Below the pieces are notes generated by a model that saw only the letters and a list, made by a program, of their open reading frames with translations, searched no databases and had not been told where the DNA came from. From Septoria linicola (lineage: Eukaryota > Ascomycota > Dothideomycetes > Mycosphaerellales > Mycosphaerellaceae): a stretch of 64,000 nt of DNA. How positions within the stretch are numbered: the stretch's first letter is position 1; each line of letters starts with the position of its first letter. Below, piece after piece: positions 16,526 to 26,697 of the stretch. Made by a program: the position numbers and the translations under genes. Where the stretch lies: assembly GCA_024114885.1 (NCBI GenBank), contig CP099419.1, positions 1,674,001-1,738,000 of the forward strand. Direction: 5' to 3'.

Positions 16526-17142
16526 ATGACGAAAGTGCCAAAAGTGAAGAAAAAGGGTGGGCGATCGAGACGCAAACAGAGACAATTCTGTCCAGTGCTA
16601 AGGTCTTATTAGGCGTCTCAGTGCACTCTCGTGCTGCCCGACGTGGTGCTGAACCAGCTCGGAAAGATCTGGAGTCGATCAAGCCACCGAAGGAGGAGAC
16701 AGACTACAAGCCATGGCTGCACAATGCCCAGAACGCCGGGATACAGAAGAAGCAGAAAAAGAAGCAGTTGACCACTGCGCAAAAGCGACGGCAGGAGAAG
16801 GCGCTGGAAAAGGCTGATGCGATCACGGGGAAACACGAAAAGAAGGTCGCAGACAGCAAGAAAAGAAGCGCGCGGACACAGGCGAGAGCGAAAGAATGGG
16901 AAGACTTGAATAGCCAGCTGGAGGCTGCAGAGGAAGCCAAAGAAGAGGCGAAGAAGGCTGCGAAGACGTCAAGGACCACGGCTGCAACAGGTGAAGGTGA
17001 GCAGATTGGAGACGAGGTTATGCCAGATCTGGCTGGAAGTGGTGCAACTGCAGAGGCAGTCGTGCCCACAGTGCCTGAGGGAGCACCTCAATGGGCATCG
17101 ATGCACGCGCAGACTGGCGATTTCGTGGATGAGATCACCTGA
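16526..17142 (+). CDS. ALB1: Ribosome biogenesis protein ALB1 (shuttling pre-60S factor)
   Basis: Two exons, 16526-16556 and 16613-17142, with a 56-bp intron (GTGGGC...TTATTAG). Splicing joins MTKVPKVKKKG to VSVHSRAARRGAEPARK, the characteristic N-terminus of fungal Alb1. The predicted 186-residue protein is basic, with a Lys-rich middle (QKKQKKKQLTTAQKRRQEKA), a charged coiled segment and a tail ending WASMHAQTGDFVDEIT. Alb1 binds Arx1 and travels with pre-60S ribosomal particles to the cytoplasm. It is divergent from the ubiquitin protease, with about 255 bp between starts. Confidence 0.9.
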
Positions 17143-18945
17143 GCAACACGTATTCGTGTGCAACGCAAATGGTCTACAAGTCTTCAGCAGAGACAGCGGT
17201 CCAGTCAACAATCTTTGAGACGAGCACGACAGCTCTGGAATATGGTCGCAACATGCTGCAAGGGCCCGGTGCAAGTCAACGCGCACAGCGCTGGAGACAC
17301 GCATGGCTGTCGTGCTACAGGAGAACGCGTTTGTTGACGAAATCCATCAGTGCATGGTTTCAGGATCTCAATTGCAGAAGTGTATAGCCGTCGAGGCAGG
17401 AGTGAATGGGCAGCTATAGAATTGGGCATACGCTCCAAGAACCATTCAAATTTTCATGAACAGATTGCGCTCTCTGCAAAAGATTCTCAGCTCTAACTTA
17501 GTCTACTTTTTCGTTTCGCTCGCGGGATCGATTGCTCTTCCGAACCGAGATCAAGCCCATCGGCAGCTCGGTCAATCGGCGACATTCAAGATCCTGTCCC
17601 GGACAACGCCAATTATTCTCGTACAGTAGCAAGACGCTTTGGGCAGGCATCGCATAAAACTGTGCCTCAGAACTGTCACAAACGGTGCTGCCCTGCGAGC
17701 CTGCTGCCTGCCTAGAGGCGCCCACATGAACGCGTTGATGGAACAGAAGCACAAGCCAGCGAAGCGCCCCTGATCACATTTGAAGCGCAGGCAAGCAATC
17801 CGTTGGCTGGGGCACTGGGTGGTTCCCTAATCAATTAGGGAAATTGCGGTTGCGGCGAGTAGACCGTTGGGCAAATAGTCGATGATCGCTGGGGCTAGAG
17901 ACCGAAAACCCATGTCGTCTGCCCTCCTTGACATCTGCTACACTTCTCAAAACTCCTACAATATCTTGGAAGTTGTCTTGTCGCGTTGTGTTATAACCCG
18001 GTATCTCACTCTCCAAGGACCTCTCGCATCGGCGTTCGAGAAACGATTAGGGTTTGGCATCGCAAAGCTTGGTGCACGTCTTTACGAGCGCGTCATTGAG
18101 AGCATCGGTCTAACTAGGGGCTTGTGTGTTCACCGCGAGAGACACTCGAGAACTGTGCTTGCGTGGTACTGGACCAGACTGCCGGACATCGCGGACAAGA
18201 GCCTCACGCGACCGTCAGGCACGGAACACAACGGGAGCTGAGGTGCAGCTGGACTTGCTGCAGTCGAGGGACTTTTTGTTGTGCAAGGCTGCGGATCGCA
18301 CGGAATGATCGCTTAGAGGTGAGCTGAGTACTCTCTTACAGACTAATAATCCTCCGATCGTACTGCCCTACTCTGAGGCACATCCACTCCTCGCTGCCAG
18401 GGAGTCACCGCCAGTCTTGCAGCTCTGCGACAATAGCTTGGATCGTGCGAAAGCAGCACGCTAACAACACATTGCGATCGCCATCGTCGATATTCCGCAG
18501 CGCGAGGCTTCGCCGAGCTGGCACTTGGCGCTCAGCAGAACATCCAGCTTCGCCGGCAACACGCGCGATCGCCATTCGGAACAGCCCTGCTGCATTGAAA
18601 CGGCTCTTGACATCACCACAACTCTGACAATTCCTGGACTTCCTGAACCAAGACTGCAACGTGCTTGCCTCTTGACTACATCTCACACTGTCCCTACGAC
18701 TGCCACATTCTCTACGCATTAGAACGCCAACGACCTGCTCGCGTCCCTTCCCCTGTGGTGCCGTTCGCTCCTTGCCACCAAATCTCCCATCCCGCTACGG
18801 CCGACTGCGCTATTCACAAACACACGACTACTCCTCTGGCCACACCTGGAACCTGCTTAGCATTTGCATGATTGCAGACATATCATAGCACGAGCGTGCG
18901 CCCATAGAAACCAGCAACTAATCGTAATCCTCCTCGACAGACGCC
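17143..18945. other. Long intergenic region upstream of LCB2
   Basis: About 1.8 kb without a supportable gene. It contains a perfect 9-bp inverted repeat at 17823-17842, a TTAGGGTTTGG sequence at 18047, and a CTAACTAG word near 18110. The last 300 bp are C- and CT-rich and probably belong to the LCB2 leader. Small frames on both strands are not protein-like. Confidence 0.4.
17823..17842. repeat. Inverted repeat with telomere-like arms
   Basis: TTCCCTAAT and ATTAGGGAA separated by CA: 9-bp perfect arms, 2-bp spacer. The arms contain CCCTAA/TTAGGG. A related TTCCCTAATCA occurs at 21354-21364 on the other side of LCB2. Confidence 0.8.
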
Positions 18946-21036
18946 ATGCCTGCCATACGCGCTATCAACCCCTTTGCCTCTTCTCCCGCCCAGACCGAGA
19001 CCATCCTCTCCGAAAAGGAGCCCATACGCATTGACACCCGAGATTCGACGACAGCGACGACACCAGCGACCAAGTCGGGCATACGCTTTGTGCGACCGAA
19101 GTTTTCGCTACCCTTCAGCACATCGCCAAAAGGCGTAAAAGTGCAGACATTGGCCGAAACGACCACACAGGAACAGCTGAAGCCACCACAAGTGGTGCAG
19201 TTCAGGCCGCCGAGCCCACAAATACCTACGCTTAGCCTGCCGACAATAAATCTGACGACAGCAACTGGCGAAAAGAGCAAGATGGATGATATGCCGAAGC
19301 CTTTGACACTTTTCCAGCCGCCAACGCCCGCAGAAGCGCGACGCATTGCACGACAGCATGCGGCGTTTGGTCCACTAGGATCAAAGCAGCACCTGTACTC
19401 GTCGAGATTCGTTGGCAGCGAGTTCCCGGAACCAATCGAAGACGAACCACCATACTACTTCTTGATCACGACCTACATTTCGTATCTGATCCTCATCATA
19501 TTTGGACACGTGCGCGATTTCTTTGGCAAGCGTTTCAAGCCAGAACATTACAAGCAGCTGAAAGAGCACGACGGATACGCTCCACTGAACTCTGATTTCG
19601 ACAACTTCTACATTCGTCGACTCCAGCTGCGGATCAATGACTGCTTTCGAAGACCAGTCACAGGTGTTCCAGGACGATTCATCACATTGCTTGACCGGAC
19701 CAGCGACGATCACAATCTGTCGTTCAAGCTCACGGGCACCACGACTCAGACGTTGAACATGTCCTCCTACAACTACCTCGGATTTGCTCAGTCGGAGGGA
19801 GAATGTGCAGACGAAGCGGAACGTGTCTTGAAGAAATACGGCATCTCGTACTGCTCTCCCCGAGGAGATGTTGGTACTTCAGATCTACATGTCGATGTGG
19901 AGCGACAGGTTGCCGAGTTCGTTGGAAAGGAATCGGCCACGATTTACTCCATGGGATTCGTGACCAACGCCACGATCTTTCCAGCTCTGGTCGGCAAGGG
20001 GTGTCTTCTGATCTCAGATCAGCTGAACCATTCCTCGATCAGATTCGGAGCTAGACTTAGTGGCGCAGTTATTGACATGTTCAAGCACAACGACATGAGC
20101 GATCTTGAGCGATTACTCCGCGAGCGTATTTCTCAGGGCCAGCCACGCACCCATCGTCCATGGAGAAAGATCCTGGTTGCAGTCGAGGGTCTGTACAGTA
20201 TGGAGGGCACAATGTGCAACCTTCCGGGACTGGTCGCTCTCAAGAAGAAGTATAAGTTCAACCTCTATGTCGACGAGGCGCACTCGATTGGTGCGCTTGG
20301 TCCACGTGGTCGTGGAGTCTGCGACTACTTCGGCATCGACACTTCGGAGATCGACATTTTGATGGGCACTTTTACCAAGTCCTTTGGCGCAAACGGAGGC
20401 TATATTTGCAGTGACAAGTCAATCATTGACAAGATCCGGGTGACAAATGCCGGTACCATCTATGGAGAGTGCCCCACGCCTGCTGTACTCGCGCAGATCA
20501 GCTCGAGCTTGCGAATCATAGCCGGCCAACTTGCACCAGGTCAGGGCGAAGAACGTTTGCAACGTCTGGCTTTCAACTCCCGATACCTTCGACTTGGTTT
20601 GAAGCGTCTTGGCTTCATAGTCTACGGTCACGATGACTCGCCTATCATCCCGCTGTTGCTTTACCACCCAGCAAAGATCCCAGCCTTCTCGCACGAAATG
20701 CTGAAGCGCAAGATCGCCGTTGTTGTTGTTGGCTATCCCGCCACACCTCTCATATCATCTCGCGCACGATTCTGCGTTTCTGCTGCACACACAAAGGACG
20801 ACTTGGACCGACTATTAGCAGCTTGCGATCAGGCTGGTGAAGTACTACAACTCAAGTTCAGTTCTGGAGTCGCAGGTGGCCAGGAGCCCATCCCAGACGG
20901 CTTCACCAACAAAGAAGAAATGGAGATTCGATCATGTCTCGAGGCTGGCGGCCGTCCTGTGGTCAACGCGCCGCGGTGGAAGCTGGAAGATATTATCAAG
21001 CGAGGCGTGCAAGACGTGAAGCTGCCACTATGTTGA
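18946..21036 (+). CDS. LCB2: Serine palmitoyltransferase subunit 2
   Basis: Pyridoxal-phosphate enzyme of the first step of sphingolipid synthesis (serine + palmitoyl-CoA to 3-ketosphinganine) at the ER. Intronless, 696 residues. The first 165 residues are a disordered Pro/Thr-rich extension. Then EPPYYFLITTYISYLILIIFG gives the membrane helix, followed by the alpha-oxoamine synthase core: NMSSYNYLGFAQS, ISDQLNHSSIRFGARLSGAV, LYVDEAHSIGALGPRGRGV, and the PLP lysine in GTFTKSFGANGGY (Lys about 478). The presence of that lysine marks it as LCB2 and not LCB1. Small departures from other family members are seen (PRGDVGTSDLH, and ANGGY where AAGGY is usual). Confidence 0.94.
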   Translation: MPAIRAINPFASSPAQTETILSEKEPIRIDTRDSTTATTPATKSGIRFVRPKFSLPFSTSPKGVKVQTLAETTTQEQLKPPQVVQFRPPSPQIPTLSLPTINLTTATGEKSKMDDMPKPLTLFQPPTPAEARRIARQHAAFGPLGSKQHLYSSRFVGSEFPEPIEDEPPYYFLITTYISYLILIIFGHVRDFFGKRFKPEHYKQLKEHDGYAPLNSDFDNFYIRRLQLRINDCFRRPVTGVPGRFITLLDRTSDDHNLSFKLTGTTTQTLNMSSYNYLGFAQSEGECADEAERVLKKYGISYCSPRGDVGTSDLHVDVERQVAEFVGKESATIYSMGFVTNATIFPALVGKGCLLISDQLNHSSIRFGARLSGAVIDMFKHNDMSDLERLLRERISQGQPRTHRPWRKILVAVEGLYSMEGTMCNLPGLVALKKKYKFNLYVDEAHSIGALGPRGRGVCDYFGIDTSEIDILMGTFTKSFGANGGYICSDKSIIDKIRVTNAGTIYGECPTPAVLAQISSSLRIIAGQLAPGQGEERLQRLAFNSRYLRLGLKRLGFIVYGHDDSPIIPLLLYHPAKIPAFSHEMLKRKIAVVVVGYPATPLISSRARFCVSAAHTKDDLDRLLAACDQAGEVLQLKFSSGVAGGQEPIPDGFTNKEEMEIRSCLEAGGRPVVNAPRWKLEDIIKRGVQDVKLPLC

Positions 21037-21762
21037 GAGGGCAAAGAAGAACATTTGAGCAGAGGGGCACCGGGCCCACTCGACCTGTTTATGAGCGCGG
21101 TGCACATGGAACACAGAGTGACATTGTCAGAGATCTAAAGATCGTGGTGCATTTTCTGACTTGGAGAATGGTATTCCTACCGCGCTACTCATAACAAGAT
21201 CAAATCAGCATGTTGGGTGTAACAGATTCGACCCACAGACCAAGGAAGCCGCCCATCCGCGATACGACCATCGCGAGAACACGGGTACGAAGGCGATGCC
21301 CAGCTAGGGCATTTCGCGAGGTAGAGGAGTTCACATGGAAGGAGAAAGGCCAATTCCCTAATCATTAATGTAGTTCCATTCTAGAGCAGAGAGAATAGCA
21401 ATGAGGAGAGAGGCTTAGATGAATGAATGGATAGAGAGGAGAAGAATTCACCAGACGAAGATGTATCAGTCTCGCAATTTTCACAAACATTGCGCTCTCA
21501 AGTTGTCACTCGTTGCACAAGGGAGGGCAAGATCCTGTACCAGCTATCTCCATCACGTACTATGTTTACTGTTTGACTGATGAGACGTGAGAGCGAAAGT
21601 GAAGCCCTGCCAAGCAAAGAAAGGGACCAGGAGGCATCAAAGCGCATCGGCGGATGTCTCGCGTTGTGCTATTTGCAGAAGCCCAGCATCACTGCCTCTT
21701 TCTCCATCTCTGCCTGTAGCCTGGTATCTTTTCAACCATGGTTGCTGTCTGTATATGCGCTC
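21037..21762. other. Intergenic between LCB2 and IRS4-like gene
   Basis: About 730 bp. It contains TTCCCTAATCATTAATG at 21354, sharing 11 bases with the inverted repeat upstream of LCB2. The distal part may be the 5' leader of the next gene; an in-frame upstream ATG sits at 21580. Confidence 0.4.
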
Positions 21763-23568
21763 ATGCCGGCGAACCCATCCTCGAGGACCAGCTCATTAGC
21801 TAGCAGTGCCGACTCCGCCCCTTCCGCCGCGAACACCAACAATGCCGCGCTGCTGGGCGCTGCCACAGCCTTCGGCCGACAGCCGCCGCAGCCACGGACA
21901 CAGCCAAAGACGATAGCAGGAACCAGCAGCAGTAGCAGCAATAATGGTGCGGTGTCGGTGGCAACTTCTGCCGGCCACACGAGGAGGAGTGAGCACAGCC
22001 CTGCTCGCTCGTTCTCCCGTTCTCCACCGCCTGCCACTGGTCTTCATGGCGTCAATGAGAAGCCGTCAGGGAAGGCATCGAGGATGGCCAAAGTGGGAGA
22101 TGTGCGGCCGGTGAGCCACTTGCACTCTCAACAGGCTGCAGTCCTCGCAGCAGCACGTGCGAAGCCAAGTGCATCCGCAGCGCCTATGCAGCAGACTATG
22201 CGTACAGGTCAAAGACCTGTAGTAGGCCCGAGGCCCAGTCATAGGCCTCACGAGACGACAGACAGTACGTCCATTGCTCCAACGACATCCCTCGTCGATT
22301 TGTTCGAGCAACGCGCGAAGACTGTTGCGACTCCAGCCAAGAGGCCTGAGCCGGTGATTGTGAAGCCCAGCACAGATCTACCACTCAGGAGCCCGAAGCC
22401 GGTCCGCTCTGGTGGCATGACATCTATGATACAATCGGAACTGGAGGGAAGAAACGGCAAGCAGCCCACGTCAACAGAGACTACCACCAGGCAGAAGGTA
22501 GCTGTAGTGGACCAAAGTGATCGGCCACCGCAATCCTCAGATGATTCCTATGCTTCCGCTTCTGAAGATGTCAATGACCAGACTCCACCGCCGAAGCTGG
22601 CAAATACTGCGCCCAGGACGCTTAGTCCTTCCCCCGGTGACAGGTTGAGAGCGCAGAACGAAGCCAAACGGCGACCGCAGCCCTCTGCATCACCGTCAAG
22701 GACGGATCATGCTCAATCTCAAGCATTTCCTCTGAGCCAGTATCCGCCTTCGCGGCCCATCAGTGCGCAATCGACTGGCAGATCTATATCGTCGATGCGG
22801 TCTTACATGTCTATTCCAGCCCAATTCAATGCGGCGCATCCACGCAAAATGACGCCTCTCCGAACTGGCGATGAACTGGCTAATGCTCTCGTTGCCTCGA
22901 GTCTGGCTTCCTCCCGAGCACCAAGTCCCTCTCGCCTGGAGCCGCCTCCTGTATTGACAAGACGGAGAAAAGATGCTCACCACAAGTTTTCATTCTCACG
23001 CACACCCAGCCCAACCAAAGCCGGCATGCTACAAACTCTCCGGAAACCGGCCGACACATCGTCATCTGAGTCGGAAGACGAGAAGCATCCGTACAGAAAG
23101 CATCACAAAAAGCGACTTGTTCGCAAGCATCCCAACAAGCATCACGAAGGCGACAGGAAGCGATGGCGTGATGCTGTCACCGAAAGGGAGCGAAAGCGAT
23201 ACGAAGGTGTTTGGGCTGCAAACAAAGGTCTGCATTACTCGTTCTCGGCGGAAGAGCAGGAGTTTTTCGAACAGCACCCTCAGCATCAACGGACCAAGGA
23301 CACGAAAGCAGGTGTGACCGATTCAGTATCCAGCATTGTCACTCGTGAAATATGGAACAGATCTCGCCTTCCCGCGACTGTGCTCGAGTTTGTGTGGGAC
23401 TTGGTTGATGGTGACCGAGTAGCTCGTTTAGGTAAGGAGGAGTTTGTGGTTGGCATGTGGTTGATCGACCAGCGGCTCAAGGGTAGAAAGCTTCCTATTA
23501 GAGTCTCAGAATCAGTCTGGGCTTCAGTGCGAGGCATCGGTGGCATCAAAGTCAAAGTTAGAAGATGA
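21763..23568 (+). CDS. EH-domain protein of the IRS4/TAX4 family
   Basis: 601 residues from ATG 21763. An in-frame ATG at 21580 would add 61 residues, but the sequence after 21763 (MPANPSSRTSSL, then NNAALLGAATAFG) matches the usual family start. The long middle is Ser/Pro-rich and disordered. The C-terminal EH domain is at about 460-570 (KRWRDAVTERERKRYEGVWAA, then LVDGDRVARLGKEEFVVGMWLID). In yeast, Irs4 and Tax4 bind the phosphoinositide phosphatase Inp51 and lower PI(4,5)P2; they also affect rDNA silencing and autophagy. Those roles are carried over from the family and not shown here. Confidence 0.85.
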   Translation: MPANPSSRTSSLASSADSAPSAANTNNAALLGAATAFGRQPPQPRTQPKTIAGTSSSSSNNGAVSVATSAGHTRRSEHSPARSFSRSPPPATGLHGVNEKPSGKASRMAKVGDVRPVSHLHSQQAAVLAAARAKPSASAAPMQQTMRTGQRPVVGPRPSHRPHETTDSTSIAPTTSLVDLFEQRAKTVATPAKRPEPVIVKPSTDLPLRSPKPVRSGGMTSMIQSELEGRNGKQPTSTETTTRQKVAVVDQSDRPPQSSDDSYASASEDVNDQTPPPKLANTAPRTLSPSPGDRLRAQNEAKRRPQPSASPSRTDHAQSQAFPLSQYPPSRPISAQSTGRSISSMRSYMSIPAQFNAAHPRKMTPLRTGDELANALVASSLASSRAPSPSRLEPPPVLTRRRKDAHHKFSFSRTPSPTKAGMLQTLRKPADTSSSESEDEKHPYRKHHKKRLVRKHPNKHHEGDRKRWRDAVTERERKRYEGVWAANKGLHYSFSAEEQEFFEQHPQHQRTKDTKAGVTDSVSSIVTREIWNRSRLPATVLEFVWDLVDGDRVARLGKEEFVVGMWLIDQRLKGRKLPIRVSESVWASVRGIGGIKVKVRR

Positions 23569-24113
23569 ATGAGCATCGTCTTTGCTCCGTAATGGGCACG
23601 GGCGATTGGAGGGTTACCCAAGTACGAATCATTGTGGCACAATGTCATCAACAGTTGCCAAAGTCATGGCTGAGAGGTTTTGGCTAGGGTATAAATGTAC
23701 GAAGTAGCTTGTACGATCTGCCTAGTCCCTGACGAATATGACAATGTTTTCGGCCGTGGTTTTATTGTCGATCTGCGAAATGCTCCAGTCTTTGCGGTGT
23801 CTGCAAACCTGAGCTGTGTTGGTTCTCTGCTTGAAGTGTCAGTCGTAGTAGATACATCAAGGCATGAGAAGGACTGACACGGCTTTTCTATCTGTACACT
23901 GTGCAGGGACTGGCAACGGAGAACTCAGTCGGGGAAACAACTAAAATGCGTTCATTGCGAATAGTGACAATTTTGGTAGGATTCACGTCGTAGTGCATGA
24001 GGCTATTCTTAGTATGCAGGCTATCACCAATTTTCTGGATCTATCTTCAGACTTTCCACGTGTCCGAGGAGCCCCACTGTCGCACAATGGTATTGATGAT
24101 ATTTTGATCATTC
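23569..24113. other. Convergent 3' region
   Basis: About 545 bp between the IRS4-like and SAF1-like stops. Nothing beyond presumed 3' untranslated sequence. Confidence 0.45.
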
Positions 24114-26439
24114 TCAGTCGTCCCATGTCATATTCCACTCCGGTCGACCATACCTCCACTCATCAAAGGCCACTTCGCCTGGCATTTCTGTGCCATTACT
24201 CAATCTCAGTCGAGGGAAGTGGTCATTCGCCCATCGGTAACGATAGCCCTCTCTGGGCGAGGCACCATAGTGTAGCTCTTGCGGCAGCTGGTGACGTGCG
24301 GAATTCGTCGCACTTGCGGTTGCAGCCGGTGCATGCCGCAAGTGCGGTGCGTTAGGGTCATAGGCAGCCGAGGACACATTATATGGCGCGAGGCCAAGGA
24401 AATATCTTCCCAAGTCAGTCGCTGTCTCCGTCCAAGTTCTAGCTGGTCGGTCTTCGTCATCCAGAGGTGCCAGTGTGCGGTCGCCAGAAGTATGGCTTGG
24501 TCCAGCCTCAACTTCGTCGGGAATTTCGGCGTCGAGAGGCTTGTCAGGAATCTCGACAGCGCTGCGCATATTTTCGGCCATTGACTCGTTGACCAATACA
24601 AGAGCACCGCTGTGCCAGCCAGCGGCTGTTACGCTCAATGCAAAGTAAGCGCCTAGCCCATCGTCTTCGCCATGAGTTTTGCTGACCCCAAATTTGGTCT
24701 CCCAGTCACGGCCCTCCTGCTCTATCCATTCACTGACCTCGCCCTGGGCAATGATGTTGGGGCTACCAATGGCCAATCTCACGCGGTCGGCGGCCTCTTG
24801 CTGATCGGCGCCACCACTTGTCAAGAACTGTACCCATTTCCGTTTCTCCTCCTCGAACCAAATCCTTCGCCCTTGAGTGTACGCTTGAGGCACGAGATGA
24901 CCGTCGCCCCCTATACCTTGATTACGAATGCCACGGAGTCGTCCTTCTGGCACACCGAAGCCTCCGAGTCCCAGCGCGCCGCAAGCTTGCGGCTCATATC
25001 CATAGGAGGTGATGTGGCCTGGAGCATGAAGAGCATGGAAGTGGTAGTCGCCAAAAGCGAGCGAGATGACTTGCTGATTTTGTAGCGCTGGAATGCGCTT
25101 AAAAGGTTGCCACTCACCCGTGCTCCCCTGGACTATCGGCATAATAGCGTCTTGGGTACTCGTGAGGACGGCGCCAGATTTTGTAAAGATCGCAAAGTTG
25201 CGGAACGAGCCCTGAACATCAGTAATCCAGCTGGCGTCTGAGCTAGTGGCTACTGTGACTGGCACTGAAAGCTCAACTGGCGGGAAGATTGTTTGCGATT
25301 GAGCCGTCCAACTAATCAGGGCTGCGAACACCTTGCCTTGGGAAGTGTTGAAGATAATCGTGTCCTCGAGCAGAATGAAGTTTAGTACTTCGCCAACGGT
25401 GCTAGCCTCATCGTCGCCGTGGGTCACCCCTGTGTTTGGCACTGTCTGTGTTTCTAGTACCAGAGCAGCATCCGCTACGTCGTGTTCATCGGGTTCGAGC
25501 TGCAGTGGCTCCCATAATACGATACCTGAGCCCTCTATCAGAGCTGCACTTTTGTTCCAGCCTGCAACGACCTTTGTGACAACACCCCGACCATGCTCGC
25601 TGCCATCGATCTTTGTTTCGTGATGTACAAACTTGACATGCAGGCCAGGATGGTCGCTATTCTGCCAACTCCAGATCCTGCCAGAATCGCTGAGTGCCAG
25701 CACATGAGCTCTGCCAGAGGAGAACTGCCGCACAGCAGTAGCAGGATCGTGTCTATCTTTCGGCTGTGGGAACCCAGGGGGAAAGCTCAGAGGAGTCGGA
25801 GTGCTCCGTGCCTGCTGCACATACGGGGCTCGACGACTCGTGTAGAGGCCATCAAGCACGCCGACAGTATACAAAGCACCCTTGGCAGTCAGAAGAGTTG
25901 TGCTCCAGCCGCCACATTGCACTGTGGATCTGTTAGGGCACAAGCCATGCGGTGGTAATATTGTCTCAGTATGGATTCTTCCCATCAGACTTACTGTCAG
26001 AAATGACACCTAGTCCGTCCAGAGCTTGCATTTCGCCCGGCCAGGCAGCATTTCGTCTCCGTCTGCCGTGGTGCAGTCTAATCAGGCCGCCTCGGCCGCG
26101 AATTGCTACTGGTCTGGCATCTTGTTCGTTGATTGCATGACCCAGACAGCCCTTTTCGTTGTTACCCCACGTGAATGCCTTGCTCTGGGTCCGCAGCCGC
26201 TTGTACAGCTTCTGCCATCGTCTGCCGTCGTTCGCAACAACGGGCTGATTTGGTACGCGAAAGTCTCGTCGCACTAGCGCAGACCAGTAGGCGCTGTCGT
26301 GGACATAGTCCGGGTTGTGGAGCGTCCTACACGTGCTTGTAAAGGCTAGGAAGCTGCGGGCGTCGAGATATGGAAAGATGAGAACAAGCAGATCAAGTGG
26401 CAGGTCGAGCAGCGTCGTTGGCGCAGGTTCGCTGGCCAT
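24114..26439 (-). CDS. F-box protein with RCC1 repeats, SAF1 type
   Basis: Two exons on the minus strand: 25995-26439 and 24114-25921, with a 73-bp intron (GTAAGT...CCACAG). The start MASEPAPTTLLDLPLDLLVL was chosen over an in-frame ATG 72 bp upstream because the F-box begins right after it (residues 11-50, LLDLPLDLLVLIFPYLDARS). The rest, to residue 750, is a beta-propeller of RCC1-type repeats (FTWGNNEKGCLGH, CGGWSTTLLTAKGALYTVG, GRAHVLALSDSGRIWSWQN, GDYHFHALHAPGHITSYG). It ends in ANDHFPRLRLSNGTEMPGEV. In yeast, Saf1 is an SCF adaptor that sends vacuolar and adenine-metabolism enzymes for degradation; the substrate here is unknown. Confidence 0.87.
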
Positions 26440-26697
26440 GTTTCTTGATGCATATGTTCTTGTGCAAGTGAGTGGTATAGGTCCTTGTCGAGGAGAGGTT
26501 ACAAGTTTCATTCTCGCTGCCTACCTGCCTGCTTGTGGCGCGTCGTCTGGCGCGCGAATGACTTGCTGCAAGATGACGCAACCTTCAAACCAGCTCAGCA
26601 ACCTGGAATGCGACAAAGAGTAGAAGATAAGTAGGGAAACATACGGCAGTGTAGGATCACATCAATTCATTAAAAGACTTATACGGTATTACAATTA

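Noticed and set aside
21580..21762. Upstream in-frame start for the IRS4-like protein
   Set aside because: The extra 61 residues are hydrophobic and Cys-rich and do not resemble the family; the typical start follows at 21763.
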